Positions 32,958-41,579 of a stretch of DNA of 64,000 nt are shown piece by piece (within the stretch, counting starts at the first letter, position 1; every line of letters starts with the position of its first letter). The stretch is from positions 1 to 64,000 of the forward strand of contig JANSYR010000008.1 in assembly GCA_024742285.1 (NCBI GenBank), read 5' to 3'. The position numbers and the translations under genes were made by a program. Below the pieces are notes generated by a model that worked only from the letters and a program-made list of their open reading frames with translations, searched no databases and was not told the origin of the DNA. The DNA comes from a bacterium. GTDB taxonomy: Bacteria > Myxococcota_A > UBA9160 > UBA4427.

Positions 32958-34300
32958 GCCCGGAGGCCTCCTCCCCCCTCGAAGCCGACTATCTGGTGAT
33001 CGGCGGCGGCGCGATGGGCATCGCCTTCGCGGACGAGATCCTCCACCGCTCGAAGACCGCTCGGGTCGTCGTCGTCGAACGGCGCGCGAAGCCCGGCGGC
33101 CATTGGAACAGCGCCTACCGCTTCGTCACGCTCCACCAGCCCGCGCTCTACTACGGCGTGAACTCGGAGCCCCTCGGCGAAGACGAGCGCGACCTCGTCT
33201 CCCAGGCGCAGATCCTCGCCTACTACGAACGGGTCCTGAAGAAGCTCGAACGGACGGGGCGCTTCACCTTCCTCCCGAAGTGCGAGGTCGGGGAAGACAG
33301 CGTGATCCGCGCGATCGCCAGCGGTGGCGACGAGATCGCCGTCCGCGCGAAAAAGACCGTCGACGCGACCTACATGGACGTCCGGGTCCCGTCGACCACG
33401 CCCCCGAAATACGAGACCAGCAGCGGCGCGACCCTCGTCCCGATCAACGGGCTCGCCGACCTCGAGCGCGGCTACGCGCGCTACGTCGTGATCGGCGCCG
33501 GCAAGACCGGGATCGATGCGGCGCTCTATCTGCTCGAACGCGGGGTCGATCCCGCGAAGATCACCTGGATCATGCCGAACGACGCCTGGTTCCTGAACCG
33601 GGAGGCGCTCTACCCGGACGGGCTCGCGGACGAGTTCGGCACCCAGCTCGAGATCCTGCAGGACGCACAGAGCCTGACCGACGTGATGCAACGCCTCGAG
33701 GCCGCCGGACGGCTGCTGCGCCTCGACGGGGACGTCTGGCCGACGAAATACCGCTGCGCGACGGTGAACGAGGCCGAACTCGCGAATCTCCGGCGGATTG
33801 CGGACGTCGACCGAAGCGGACGGGTCGAGCGGATCGAGGGTTCGAAGATCGTCTTTGCCTCGAGCGAGCGCAGCTTCGACGAGGCCGTCGACGATCTTCT
33901 CTACGTGGACTGCAGCGCCGACGGTCTCGCCCAGCGCCCGCCGAGGCCCATCTGGGACGGCGACCGGATCACGCTGCAATCGGTCAGCATGTGTCAGCAG
34001 GTGATGAGCGCCGCCGCCATCGCCGCTCTCGAGCTCGCCGAGCCCGACGACACGAGGAAGAACGAGACGTTCCGGCCGGTGCCCCACCCGCTCCTGCCCC
34101 CGGACTTTCTCCGCTGTACGCAGACGACGATCCAGAACCAGGAGCGGAGCGTCTCGAAGCTGGGCCTCTGGGCCTTCCGAGCGCGCCTCTCCGCGGTCCA
34201 CCACATGGGCTTCTTCGGGATCCTGCGCTTCGTATGGCGCGTCTGGCGGAACCCCGTGCCCGACGACGAACGTCTGGCCGTCCTGATCGAAGCGGGTTAG
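32954..34300 (+). CDS. FAD/NAD(P)-binding flavoprotein
   Basis: A 448-residue protein with the dinucleotide fold motif VIGGGAMGIAFAD near residue 15, then GGHWNSAYRF, which resembles flavin monooxygenases, and a second nucleotide site VIGAGKTGIDAALYL near residue 177. It is probably a flavin-dependent monooxygenase or reductase acting on small organic molecules. Its GTG start overlaps the stop of the thioredoxin-like gene by 4 bp, implying one operon with the TauD gene. No cleavable signal is present. Confidence 0.8.
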   Translation: MSPEASSPLEADYLVIGGGAMGIAFADEILHRSKTARVVVVERRAKPGGHWNSAYRFVTLHQPALYYGVNSEPLGEDERDLVSQAQILAYYERVLKKLERTGRFTFLPKCEVGEDSVIRAIASGGDEIAVRAKKTVDATYMDVRVPSTTPPKYETSSGATLVPINGLADLERGYARYVVIGAGKTGIDAALYLLERGVDPAKITWIMPNDAWFLNREALYPDGLADEFGTQLEILQDAQSLTDVMQRLEAAGRLLRLDGDVWPTKYRCATVNEAELANLRRIADVDRSGRVERIEGSKIVFASSERSFDEAVDDLLYVDCSADGLAQRPPRPIWDGDRITLQSVSMCQQVMSAAAIAALELAEPDDTRKNETFRPVPHPLLPPDFLRCTQTTIQNQERSVSKLGLWAFRARLSAVHHMGFFGILRFVWRVWRNPVPDDERLAVLIEAG

Positions 34301-34325
34301 GCGCGGGCGATCAGGCCGCGCCCGG

Positions 34326-35225
34326 TCACGACGCGGCGAGATCTCTTTCCCAGGGCGGCATCGGGCCGAACGCGCCGCGAAGGTGATCGAGCAGGAGTCG
34401 GACCCGCGTGGTCAACAGCTTGCGATGGGCGGTCAACGCGTGGAGGCTCAGGTCTCCGCCCGTTCGCCCCGGCAGCAGGACCTCGAGCGCCCCGCTCCGG
34501 AGATCGTCGCAGACGAGGAAAGTCGGCAGGAAGGCGATCCCGAGCCCGGCGCGGGCCATCGACGCGATCAGCGCGCCGTTGTCGGAGACGTGGCGGCCGC
34601 TGAGCGCAACGCGACGCCCGTCGACGTCGACCGCCCCGCGCTGGTCGTAGGCATAGAGGATTGCCTCGTATCGGGCGAGATCGTCCGCGGACGCCGGCCG
34701 GCCCTCGCGCTCGAGTAAGTCCGGCGACGCGAGCAGGACCCGGCGAACCGGCGCGAGTCGCCGGGCCACGAGCCCGCTGTCCGGGAGGTCCCCGATCCGC
34801 AGGACGACGTCGTAGCCCTCGGCGACGACGTCGACGAAGCGATCGCTGAACGAGACGTCGAGGTCGACCTCCGGCTGCGCGCGGGCGAACTCGGCGAGGG
34901 GGTCGACGAGGAACTGGCGGCCGAAATCGACAGGGGAGTTGATGCGGATGCGGCCGCGCGCGACGCCCTGCGCCTCGCCGACCGCCGACTCGGCTTCGGC
35001 GAGATCCTCGATCGCGGCGCGCGCACGCTCGTAGAAGGCAAAGCCGTCTTCGGTCGGCGCGACCTGGCGCGTGGTCCGGTTCAAGAGCCGTGCCCCGAGC
35101 CTCGTCTCGAGCGCACCGACGCGTTTGCTGACCGCCGAGGCGGTCACGCCGAGCTCCTTGGCTGCGGCGCGGAAGCCGCGAACCTCGACCACCTTCACGA
35201 ACGCCTCGATCTCGACGAAGGACAT
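34326..35225 (-). CDS. LysR family transcriptional regulator
   Basis: A 299-residue protein: an N-terminal winged helix (about 1-60; FRAAAKELGVTASAVSKRVGALE, landmarks AAAKELGVTASAVSKRV) and a periplasmic-binding-like effector domain (about 90-290). Start is the ATG at 35225. It is divergent from the glutathionyl-hydroquinone reductase, the classic layout in which a LysR protein activates its neighbour. The 140-bp gap contains two direct repeats of GTAATTGT. The inducer is unknown; quinones or thiols are reasonable guesses. Confidence 0.9.
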   Translation of the reverse strand: MSFVEIEAFVKVVEVRGFRAAAKELGVTASAVSKRVGALETRLGARLLNRTTRQVAPTEDGFAFYERARAAIEDLAEAESAVGEAQGVARGRIRINSPVDFGRQFLVDPLAEFARAQPEVDLDVSFSDRFVDVVAEGYDVVLRIGDLPDSGLVARRLAPVRRVLLASPDLLEREGRPASADDLARYEAILYAYDQRGAVDVDGRRVALSGRHVSDNGALIASMARAGLGIAFLPTFLVCDDLRSGALEVLLPGRTGGDLSLHALTAHRKLLTTRVRLLLDHLRGAFGPMPPWERDLAAS

Positions 35226-35255
35226 GCTGGCCTCACTGTGTCTATGAGGGAAACA

Positions 35256-35280
35256 GTAATTGTCCCACAGACGTAATTGT
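35256..35280. promoter_or_regulatory. Two direct repeats GTAATTGT in the LysR-GHR gap
   Basis: GTAATTGT occurs at 35256-35263 and 35273-35280, 17 bp apart, within an AT-rich patch of an otherwise GC-rich region. Location and spacing fit LysR half-sites or an overlapping promoter. I cannot tell which. Confidence 0.45.
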
Positions 35281-35365
35281 TCTTCCACGGGACTGGACGA
35301 TCCTCTTTCCATCGAGAGAGTACGAATCGACGCCCCCGCGGCGCGACACACGGAGGAGAGACACG

Positions 35366-36346
35366 ATGGGACTGCTGATCGAAGGCAAGTGGAGCACGGA
35401 CTGGTACGACACGAAGTCGACCGGAGGCCGCTTCGTGCGCAAGGACAGCGCTTTCCGGGACGCGGTTCGCGCCGACGGCTCGACCCCCTTCGCCCCGGAG
35501 GCCGGCCGCTACCACCTCTACGTGTCCCTGGCCTGCCCCTGGGCCCACCGGACCCTGATCGCCCGCAAGCTGAAGGGCCTCGAGGACGCGATCACCGTGT
35601 CGGTCGTCCACCCGTACATGGGCGAGAACGGCTGGACCTTCGTGAACGAGGACGCGACCGCCGGCGTGATCGCCGACCCGCTCCACGGCGCATCGTTCCT
35701 CCACGAGGTCTACACCCACGCGGATTCGAAGTACACGGGCCGCGTGACCGTCCCGGTGCTCTGGGACCGCGAGCATCGGACGATCGTGAACAACGAGTCG
35801 TCCGAGATCCTTCGCATGTTCGACTCGGAGTTCGGCGTACTCGCGAAGGGCTCCGGCAACGACGTGCAGCTCTACCCCGAAGCGCTCCGCGAGGAGATCG
35901 ACGAGGTCAACGCGTTCATCTACCCGAACGTGAACAACGGCGTCTACCGCGCCGGCTTCGCCACGACGCAGGAAGCCTACGACGAAGCGGTCCGCGAGGT
36001 CTTCGCCGCCCTCGACGTGCTCGACGCGCGGCTCGCGGGCCAGCGCTATCTGGTCGGCGACGCGCCGACCGAAGCCGACTGGCGCCTCTTCACGACGCTG
36101 GTCCGCTTCGACCCGGTCTACGTCGGCCACTTCAAGTGCAACCTGCGGCGGATCGAGGACTACCCCGCGCTCTCGGAGTACCTGCGCGATCTCTACCAGA
36201 CGCCGGGCGTCGCCGAGACGGTGAATCTCGAGCACATCACCCGGCACTACTACGAGAGCCATCCGACGATCAACCCGACCGGCGTCGTGCCGATCGGCGC
36301 GGATCCCGGCCTCGACCGGCCGCACGGTCGAGCCGCGCTCTCCTGA
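35366..36346 (+). CDS. Glutathionyl-hydroquinone reductase (Xi-class GST, YqjG/ECM4-like)
   Basis: A 326-residue Xi-class glutathione transferase. The active-site Cys is in SLACPWAHR near residue 58, the family's diagnostic CPWxxR motif. Later markers are NNESSEILRMFDSEF, VNAFIYPNVNNGVYRAGFA and a C-terminal HPTINPTGVVP. These enzymes remove glutathione from glutathionyl-hydroquinones, protecting against quinones. It is divergent from the LysR regulator and 56 bp upstream of a SnoaL-like gene. Confidence 0.9.
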   Translation: MGLLIEGKWSTDWYDTKSTGGRFVRKDSAFRDAVRADGSTPFAPEAGRYHLYVSLACPWAHRTLIARKLKGLEDAITVSVVHPYMGENGWTFVNEDATAGVIADPLHGASFLHEVYTHADSKYTGRVTVPVLWDREHRTIVNNESSEILRMFDSEFGVLAKGSGNDVQLYPEALREEIDEVNAFIYPNVNNGVYRAGFATTQEAYDEAVREVFAALDVLDARLAGQRYLVGDAPTEADWRLFTTLVRFDPVYVGHFKCNLRRIEDYPALSEYLRDLYQTPGVAETVNLEHITRHYYESHPTINPTGVVPIGADPGLDRPHGRAALS

Positions 36347-36402
36347 TTCCCACTGCTCCCGAAACCATCGAACGAAACGAAGAGAGAACGAGGAGAACGA
36401 AC

Positions 36403-36747
36403 ATGAGCATTCGAAACGACGTGCAGGCCGTGATCGACGGCATTCTGAAGGGCGAGATCCTGGAGACCTTCGACCGCTTCTATTCGGACGACGTGGTCAT
36501 GAGCGAGAACGGCGTCGACGAGCGCGTCGGCAAGGCCTCGAACCGCGAGTACGAGGAAGCCTTCGTGAACGGCGTGACCTTCCACGGCGCCGAGGTCGGC
36601 GAGGTCCTGGTCGATGGCGACCGCTCGGTCGTCGAGTGGGTCTTCGACCTGACGCCGAACGGCGGGGACCGCGTCCTCCAGAAGCAGGCGGCGGTCCAGA
36701 CCTGGCGTGATGGCCGGATCGTCCGCGAGGTCTTCTATCACGGCTAG
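36403..36747 (+). CDS. SnoaL-like/NTF2-fold small protein
   Basis: A 114-residue alpha+beta-barrel protein of the SnoaL/NTF2 superfamily: DGILKGEILETFDRFYSDD, EYEEAFVNGVTFHGAEVG and QTWRDGRIVREVFYH are typical. Members are isomerases, cyclases, dehydratases or ligand-binding proteins. The ATG at 36403 has a GAGGAG site. It lies 56 bp after the quinone reductase and may belong to the same LysR-controlled transcript. Reaction unknown. Confidence 0.8.
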   Translation: MSIRNDVQAVIDGILKGEILETFDRFYSDDVVMSENGVDERVGKASNREYEEAFVNGVTFHGAEVGEVLVDGDRSVVEWVFDLTPNGGDRVLQKQAAVQTWRDGRIVREVFYHG

Positions 36748-36803
36748 CCCGCCGGGCCGTGGGCCGCGTCGCGGAATCCTGCCCGACGCGGTCTGGCGCC
36801 GGC

Positions 36804-36809
36804 TACGCT
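36804..36809 (+). promoter_or_regulatory. -10-like hexamer TACGCT before the cupin gene
   Basis: TACGCT lies 31 nt before the ATG at 36841 and fits the TANNCT pattern seen elsewhere here. Confidence 0.35.
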
Positions 36810-36840
36810 TCCGATCCCCGCGCGCCCACCGGAGGACGAC

Positions 36841-37530
36841 ATGTCCGAAGACGCTCCGCTCCATGGCGACCTCGGGGAGCGCGTCGCCGTCGACACGAAT
36901 CGCCTCGACTGGACGGCGAGCCCCTCCGGTCAGGTCGAACGCAAGCGACTCCACCGCGTCGGCCCTCAGGAGTCGGGACAGGTCACGAGCCTGGTCCGAT
37001 ACCTGCCCGGCGCGTCTTTTCCCGAGCACGACCATCCCGATGGCGAGGAGATCTTCGTCCTCGAGGGCGTGTTCTCCGACCAGCTGGGCCACGGCACGCG
37101 CGGCATGCACCTGCTCAACCCGGAGGGCCATCGACACGCGCCCTTCTCCGAGGAGGGCTGCTTGATTCTCGTGAAGCTCCGGCAATACGACGGCGACGGC
37201 CGTCCGTACCAGCGGATCGACACACTGGAAATGCCGTGGAGCGCGACCGCCCACCCCGGGATCGAAGAGAAGCGCCTCTTCGACGAGCCGGGCTTCCCGG
37301 ATCGCACCTCGCTCGAGCGCTGGCAGCCGGGGACCGATACCCGCGCCCGCGTCTTCGAAGGCGGGGCCGAGGTCTTCGTGATCCGCGGTTCGCTCGAGGA
37401 CGCGGACCGCGTCCACGGCGAAGGCAGCTGGATCCGCGTGCCGCCGGGCGAATCCCTCGCGCTGACCGCGCGCGAGGAGACCGAGCTCTATCTCAAGGCC
37501 GACGGCGTGGCGGCACTGCGTTCGGCCTGA
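36841..37530 (+). CDS. ChrR-like bicupin protein
   Basis: A 229-residue protein with two cupin-like halves. The first has the metal-binding cupin motif FPEHDHPDGEEIFVLEGVF (His-x-His and Glu, about residues 61-75), and the second (about 155-225) is more degenerate. This resembles the C-terminal cupin of the ChrR anti-sigma family, but no N-terminal zinc anti-sigma domain is present. It may bind metal and a small ligand, or act as a dioxygenase-like enzyme. Start is the ATG at 36841. Confidence 0.75.
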   Translation: MSEDAPLHGDLGERVAVDTNRLDWTASPSGQVERKRLHRVGPQESGQVTSLVRYLPGASFPEHDHPDGEEIFVLEGVFSDQLGHGTRGMHLLNPEGHRHAPFSEEGCLILVKLRQYDGDGRPYQRIDTLEMPWSATAHPGIEEKRLFDEPGFPDRTSLERWQPGTDTRARVFEGGAEVFVIRGSLEDADRVHGEGSWIRVPPGESLALTAREETELYLKADGVAALRSA

Positions 37531-37658
37531 CGAGGTCCCCCTGCTTCGACGGTTCCCGACCGCGGCGAGCGCGCACTCGCCGGCGAGAATTCGCTCGACT
37601 CGGACCCCCGGGATGCCGAAGCGATCGAGGGGGGTGGACCGAGCGTCCTCGACGGAGA

Positions 37659-38201
37659 ATGAGTCGCGTGGAAGAAGATCGCCGTCAGAGTGAGCGTGTG
37701 AGGTGCCGGATTCGCTGCACCGTCCACGTCGGCGACGAGCAGCTGACCGGCTGCCTGCTCGACGTGTCCGAGGGCGGCCTCTGCCTGCTCTCACCCGAAG
37801 CCGTCCAGCAGCACGATTCGCTCCGGATTCACATCGACGTCCCGGGCCTGGGTCGTGTCACGGTCAGCGCACTCGCCTGGCACGTCCGGCGTGTCCAGGG
37901 CGCCCGCAGCGGGAAACGAGCCTGGGCGGTCGGCGCGGCGCTCGTGAAAGCCGACCCCGGCTACACCTCGCTTCTCCGCGAGGAGGGGATCCTGCTCGAA
38001 GCGTCCGAGGGCAATCAGGATGCCGCGGTCGGTGGCGTGAACGCCGGGGACCTGACCGTTTTCAAGGTGCGCGTGAAGAAGAAGAACGGGCCGCGCTCGC
38101 GGCTGCTCAGCCTGACCGCGCGCGACGAGGCCGAAGCCAGACGGCTCACGCTGAACGATCTGGACGACTCCTGGTCGATCGTGGACGTGGCCGCGGCCTG
38201 A
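37659..38201 (+). CDS. PilZ domain protein with C-terminal extension
   Basis: A 180-residue protein. The PilZ domain (about 8-110) has RRQSER (RxxxR) and DVSEGGL (DxSxxG), so c-di-GMP binding is likely. The last 60 residues form a small separate region with FKVRVKKKNGPRSRLLSLTA and EAEARRLTLNDLDDSW, not recognised by me but it may be a modified DNA- or protein-binding tail. Start is the ATG at 37659. It stands alone between a cupin gene and a VOC lipoprotein gene on the same strand. Confidence 0.82.
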   Translation: MSRVEEDRRQSERVRCRIRCTVHVGDEQLTGCLLDVSEGGLCLLSPEAVQQHDSLRIHIDVPGLGRVTVSALAWHVRRVQGARSGKRAWAVGAALVKADPGYTSLLREEGILLEASEGNQDAAVGGVNAGDLTVFKVRVKKKNGPRSRLLSLTARDEAEARRLTLNDLDDSWSIVDVAAA

Positions 38202-38343
38202 AGAGGTCGGCACGACGCACGCGGATCGCGCGTCGACCGGACGATCCGACGACTCCGCAGGACTCGCGGCGGAGGGCCGGCCGCCAGTCCGGGGTTGAGC
38301 GTCGAGGGACGATCGAGGAGCCTCCAGAACGAGGAGGATCTCC

Positions 38344-38958
38344 ATGAGTGACCGGATCGACCGCATCTTCGACGCCTACGAACGGGGCCAGCTCTCCCGC
38401 CGCGACGTCCTCGCCGCCATCGCGGGCTTCGTCGGAGGCGGCGCCCTCGCCTGCGCCGGGGAAGCGCCAGCCCAGACCGAGGCGCCTTCCGAACCGACCG
38501 TCGAGATCCCCCCGCCGGTCCTGCGAGCGCGCGGCGCGGGTCGCGCGCATCTCAACCACGTGAACCTTCGCGTCGCCGACGTCGACCGGAGCTTCGCCTT
38601 CTACCAGCGCTTCTTCGGCCTGGGCCTCGTCGAGACCCCGACCTACAACGCCCTCGACTGTGGCGGCGGAACCTTCCTGAGTCTCCAGACCAAGGCCGAC
38701 ATCGACCTCGAATCCTTCCGCACCGTCCCGGAGGCTCGGGAGTGGGCGCGCACTCCGAACGAGCCCCCCGGCATCCTCGAACACTTCTGCCTCGAGGTCG
38801 ACGACTTCGACCTGGAGACGACGAAGGACGAGCTGCTCGCCGAGGGCCACGAAGCGGTCGTCGTCCACGACAACCTGCTGACGGCGGATCCGGACGGAAT
38901 CCTCGTGCAGATCGTCGACTCGGGGACGGTCTTCTACCACGAAGGAGCGGAGGAGTAG
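38344..38958 (+). CDS. VOC family (glyoxalase/dioxygenase-like) lipoprotein
   Basis: A 204-residue protein. It begins with a Tat-like SRRDVLAA segment and hydrophobic stretch ending in GALACAG, where Cys37 is a plausible lipobox cysteine, so it is probably exported folded and lipid-anchored. The VOC domain (about 65-195) starts with HLNHVNLRVADVDRSFAFYQ (landmarks HVNLRVADVDRS) and the second half has LEHFCLEVDDF and VQIVDSG; metal ligands His (HLNH) and Glu (VDDFxLE region) are partly recognisable. Enzyme reaction not assigned. GAGGAGG precedes the ATG. Confidence 0.75.
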   Translation: MSDRIDRIFDAYERGQLSRRDVLAAIAGFVGGGALACAGEAPAQTEAPSEPTVEIPPPVLRARGAGRAHLNHVNLRVADVDRSFAFYQRFFGLGLVETPTYNALDCGGGTFLSLQTKADIDLESFRTVPEAREWARTPNEPPGILEHFCLEVDDFDLETTKDELLAEGHEAVVVHDNLLTADPDGILVQIVDSGTVFYHEGAEE

Positions 38959-39007
38959 GCCTCCGTCGTCCGCGCTCCGAGGCGAGGCGGCTCTCGGGCG
39001 CGGCATC

Positions 39008-39033
39008 GGATCCGGGAACGAGGCCGGGATCCG
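39008..39033 (-). terminator. Possible hairpin downstream of tRNA-Arg
   Basis: CGGATCC and GGATCCG arms form a 7-bp stem with a GC-rich loop about 15 bp past the tRNA 3' end. No T-tract follows, so the call is weak. Confidence 0.28.
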
Positions 39034-39047
39034 CATCTGCGGCGGAA

Positions 39048-39124
39048 TGGCACCCCGACCAGGATTCGAACCTGGGACCTGCTGCTTAGAAGGCAGCTGC
39101 TCTATCCAACTGAGCTATCGGGGC
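39048..39124 (-). tRNA. tRNA-Arg (anticodon UCU)
   Basis: The minus strand folds as a 77-nt cloverleaf: acceptor GCCCCGA with TCGGGGT (one G-U), D arm GCTC/GAGC, anticodon stem GCTGC/GCAGC with loop CTTCTAA (anticodon TCT at 39088-39090), variable region AGGTC, T arm CCAGG-TTCGAAT-CCTGG, discriminator G and an encoded CCA. It reads AGA codons. It lies alone between the VOC and second TauD genes; no integrase is nearby. Confidence 0.96.
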
Positions 39125-39288
39125 AGCGCGACTCGACGTTGGCGCCGCGAGGACGCGAATCGCGCCGCAGTGTAGCGAAGCGCCGTCTGCGGCCCTTCGT
39201 CCGACCCGCCTCACCGCGGGCGAAGCGCCGACGTTTGCAGCACCATCCGTCTGCCCGTCCCGCGCCCGTGACGGCGCGAGGTCCCACC

Positions 39289-40167
39289 ATGTCCGCCGCC
39301 CCGACCGTTCCCTACGCGCGCCCGATGCCCGTCTTCGAGCATTTCCGCGCGGAGCCGATGACCGCGTCGATCGGCGCCGAGATCGACGGGCTCGACCTGA
39401 ACGCGCCCCTCGACGAAGCCGTCCAGGAGGAGCTTCGCGCCGCGCTCTACCACTTCCACGTGATCGCCTTCCGGGACCAGTTCCTCGACGACGAGGCCCA
39501 TCTCGCGCTCGCGCGGGTCTTCGGCGAGCCCGAGGTCCATCCGATCAAGGCGGCGCTCGGCAACCCGGAGGTCCTCGCCGACATCGTCGACACCGAAGAC
39601 AGCGTGCCCGACCGCGACGGCTGGCACACCGACGTCACCTACCAGCCGCGCCCGCCGGCGGCGGCAGTCCTGCGCTGCGAAGCGACGCCCGAGGCCGGAG
39701 GCGACACGCTCTGGGCGAACATGCAGCTCGCCTATCAGAAGCTGTCGGAGCCCATGAAGGCCCTGCTCGAAGGGCTGACCGGACATCACGCGACCGACGG
39801 CGGCTTCGTCGACTACATCCGACGCCACCTGCCGGAAGAGCTCGCGAACAAGGTCATGGACCTCGTGGGCGACGGCGCCCATCATCCGCTCGTCCGGACC
39901 CACCCCGTGACCGGTGCGAAGAGCCTCTTCGTCGACCAGTCGTATCTCACGAGGATCGACGGCCTGCCCGACGAAGAAGGCCGCTTCCTCCTCGAATTCC
40001 TGGCGAGCCGGGTCGACGACGTGAGCATCCAGTGTCGCTTCCACTGGACGAAGGGCGCGATCGTCGTGTGGGACGAGCGCTCGACGCAGCACTCGGGGAG
40101 CGCGGACCACCGCGGCCTCGCGCGGGTCCTGCGGCGATGCACGATCGAAGGCGAACCCCCCGCGTGA
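39289..40167 (+). CDS. TauD/TfdA family dioxygenase (second of three)
   Basis: A 292-residue iron/2-oxoglutarate dioxygenase. His113 and Asp115 (WHTDVT) and the distal His268 (STQHSG) are visible, with the 2OG Arg in RVLRRCTI. It shares the GGDTLWANM segment with the TauD at 31559, so the two are clear paralogues. The ATG at 39289 (MSAAPTVPY) is the best start; a later ATG at MPVFEHF is possible. Its stop overlaps a GTG (40164) that could begin the MMPL-like remnant. Substrate unknown. Confidence 0.9.
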   Translation: MSAAPTVPYARPMPVFEHFRAEPMTASIGAEIDGLDLNAPLDEAVQEELRAALYHFHVIAFRDQFLDDEAHLALARVFGEPEVHPIKAALGNPEVLADIVDTEDSVPDRDGWHTDVTYQPRPPAAAVLRCEATPEAGGDTLWANMQLAYQKLSEPMKALLEGLTGHHATDGGFVDYIRRHLPEELANKVMDLVGDGAHHPLVRTHPVTGAKSLFVDQSYLTRIDGLPDEEGRFLLEFLASRVDDVSIQCRFHWTKGAIVVWDERSTQHSGSADHRGLARVLRRCTIEGEPPA

Positions 40168-40331
40168 CGGATCGTGTCCCGCGACTTCGTCACCACCAGG
40201 GCATGGCCCACTTCGGCTTCCTGATCGCGATCGCTTTCGGCACCGCGGTCCTCGCCGATCTCTTCCTCCTCCCCGCGCTCCTGTCGCTCTCTGGCGCCGA
40301 CTTTGGTCGTTCGCGCCCGGAAGCAACCTGA
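40164..40331 (+). pseudogene. C-terminal remnant of an RND/MMPL-type exporter
   Basis: The 55 codons after the GTG at 40164 end with a membrane segment FGFLIAIAFGTAVLADLFLLPALL (landmarks GFLIAIAFG and ADLFLLPALL), which resembles the last helix of MMPL/RND exporters. The rest of such a protein (800+ residues) is missing, and the fragment begins on the TauD stop codon (GTGA). It may be a decayed remnant or a small fused ORF. It is followed 24 bp later by the dipeptidase gene. Confidence 0.5.
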
Positions 40332-40355
40332 GCGCGACGCCCCCGAGGTCTTCCG

Positions 40356-41579
40356 ATGTCTCGTCTGCTCTTCCTCTTCCTGATCGCGAGCCTCGCCGGC
40401 TGCGCCACGACCGGGACGCGTGACCCGGCGGTCGCGCTCCACTTCGACGCGATCGTGGTCGACGGCCACTCCGATACGACGCCGCGCTTCGCCGACCCGA
40501 GATGGAGCTTCACCGAGCGCCACGACGACGGCGATGGCGACATGGACCTGCCGCGGATCCGCGAGGGCGGCCTCGACGTGCAGTTCTGGTCCGTCTACAC
40601 GGGGAAGCTCGGTGCCCCGGGCGACGGCCTGCGGATCGCTCTCGAGCGGATCGACGCGGTCCACGAGATGGCGCGTCGCAATCCCGACGACGTCGTCGTC
40701 GCCCACTCCGTCGCGGAGCTACGCGCGGCGGTCGCCGAAGGCAAGTTCGTCAGCCTGATGGGGATCGAGGGCGGGCACATCATCGAGGAGAGCCTCCCCG
40801 CCCTGCGCCTCTTCCACCGCCTCGGCGTCCGCTACCTGACGCTCACCCACTCCTTCAACACGACCTGGGCCGACTCTTCCGGCACGACGACGATCCCGGA
40901 ACCGACCCACGGCGGCCTGACCGACTTCGGTCGCGACGTGGTCCGCGAGATGAACCGCCTCGGCATGCTCGTCGACGTCTCCCACGTGTCGGACGCGACC
41001 TTCTTCGACGCCATCGAGACGAGCCGCGCCCCGGTGATCGCCTCCCATTCCTCCGTCCGTGCCGTCGCGGACCACACGCGCAACATGAGCGACGAGATGC
41101 TCCGCGCCCTCGCCGAGAACGGCGGAGTCGTCATGATCAACTTCTACCCCGCCTACATCGACGAGGAGACGGCGCAGGCCACGAGCGCCTGGTTCCGGAC
41201 GCACGGCCCGACCCTGATGGAGCGTCGCGAGGCGCTCGCCGACGACCCCGAACGGCTCGCCGCGGAACGCACCGCCTTCTTCGAAGCGAACCCCGTCCCG
41301 GTCTGCGACCTCGACGTCCTGCTCGATCACTTCGACCGCGCGATCGAGGTCGCCGGACCGGACCACGTGGGGCTCGGCGCGGACTGGGACGGCGTGATCT
41401 CGATGCCGGCGGGCATGGAGGACGTCACGAAGCTGCCGGACCTGACCGCGGGGCTCCTCGCGCGGGGGCACCCGCCGGAGACGGTCCGCAAGGTCCTCGG
41501 GGAGAACGTCCTCCGGGCGCTCGAAGCGGCGGAGCGGGTGGCGGCGGAGATGGCGACCGAAGCGAGGACACAGGAGTGA
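40356..41579 (+). CDS. Membrane dipeptidase, M19 (renal dipeptidase) family lipoprotein
   Basis: A 407-residue protein. The leader FLFLIASLAGC ends in a lipobox LAGC (Cys16), so the mature enzyme should be anchored outside the cytoplasm. M19 metal ligands are visible: His-x-Asp in DGHSDT (near 38), the bridging Glu in GIEGGH (near 132), and His in DVSHVS and IASHSS (near 215 and 236). These enzymes cleave dipeptides, including D-amino-acid forms. The stop overlaps the GTG of the MOSC gene (GTGA). Confidence 0.9.
   Translation: MSRLLFLFLIASLAGCATTGTRDPAVALHFDAIVVDGHSDTTPRFADPRWSFTERHDDGDGDMDLPRIREGGLDVQFWSVYTGKLGAPGDGLRIALERIDAVHEMARRNPDDVVVAHSVAELRAAVAEGKFVSLMGIEGGHIIEESLPALRLFHRLGVRYLTLTHSFNTTWADSSGTTTIPEPTHGGLTDFGRDVVREMNRLGMLVDVSHVSDATFFDAIETSRAPVIASHSSVRAVADHTRNMSDEMLRALAENGGVVMINFYPAYIDEETAQATSAWFRTHGPTLMERREALADDPERLAAERTAFFEANPVPVCDLDVLLDHFDRAIEVAGPDHVGLGADWDGVISMPAGMEDVTKLPDLTAGLLARGHPPETVRKVLGENVLRALEAAERVAAEMATEARTQE

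Noticed and set aside
38959-39288. An integrated mobile element next to tRNA-Arg
   Set aside because: No integrase, transposase or duplicated tRNA end within the window.
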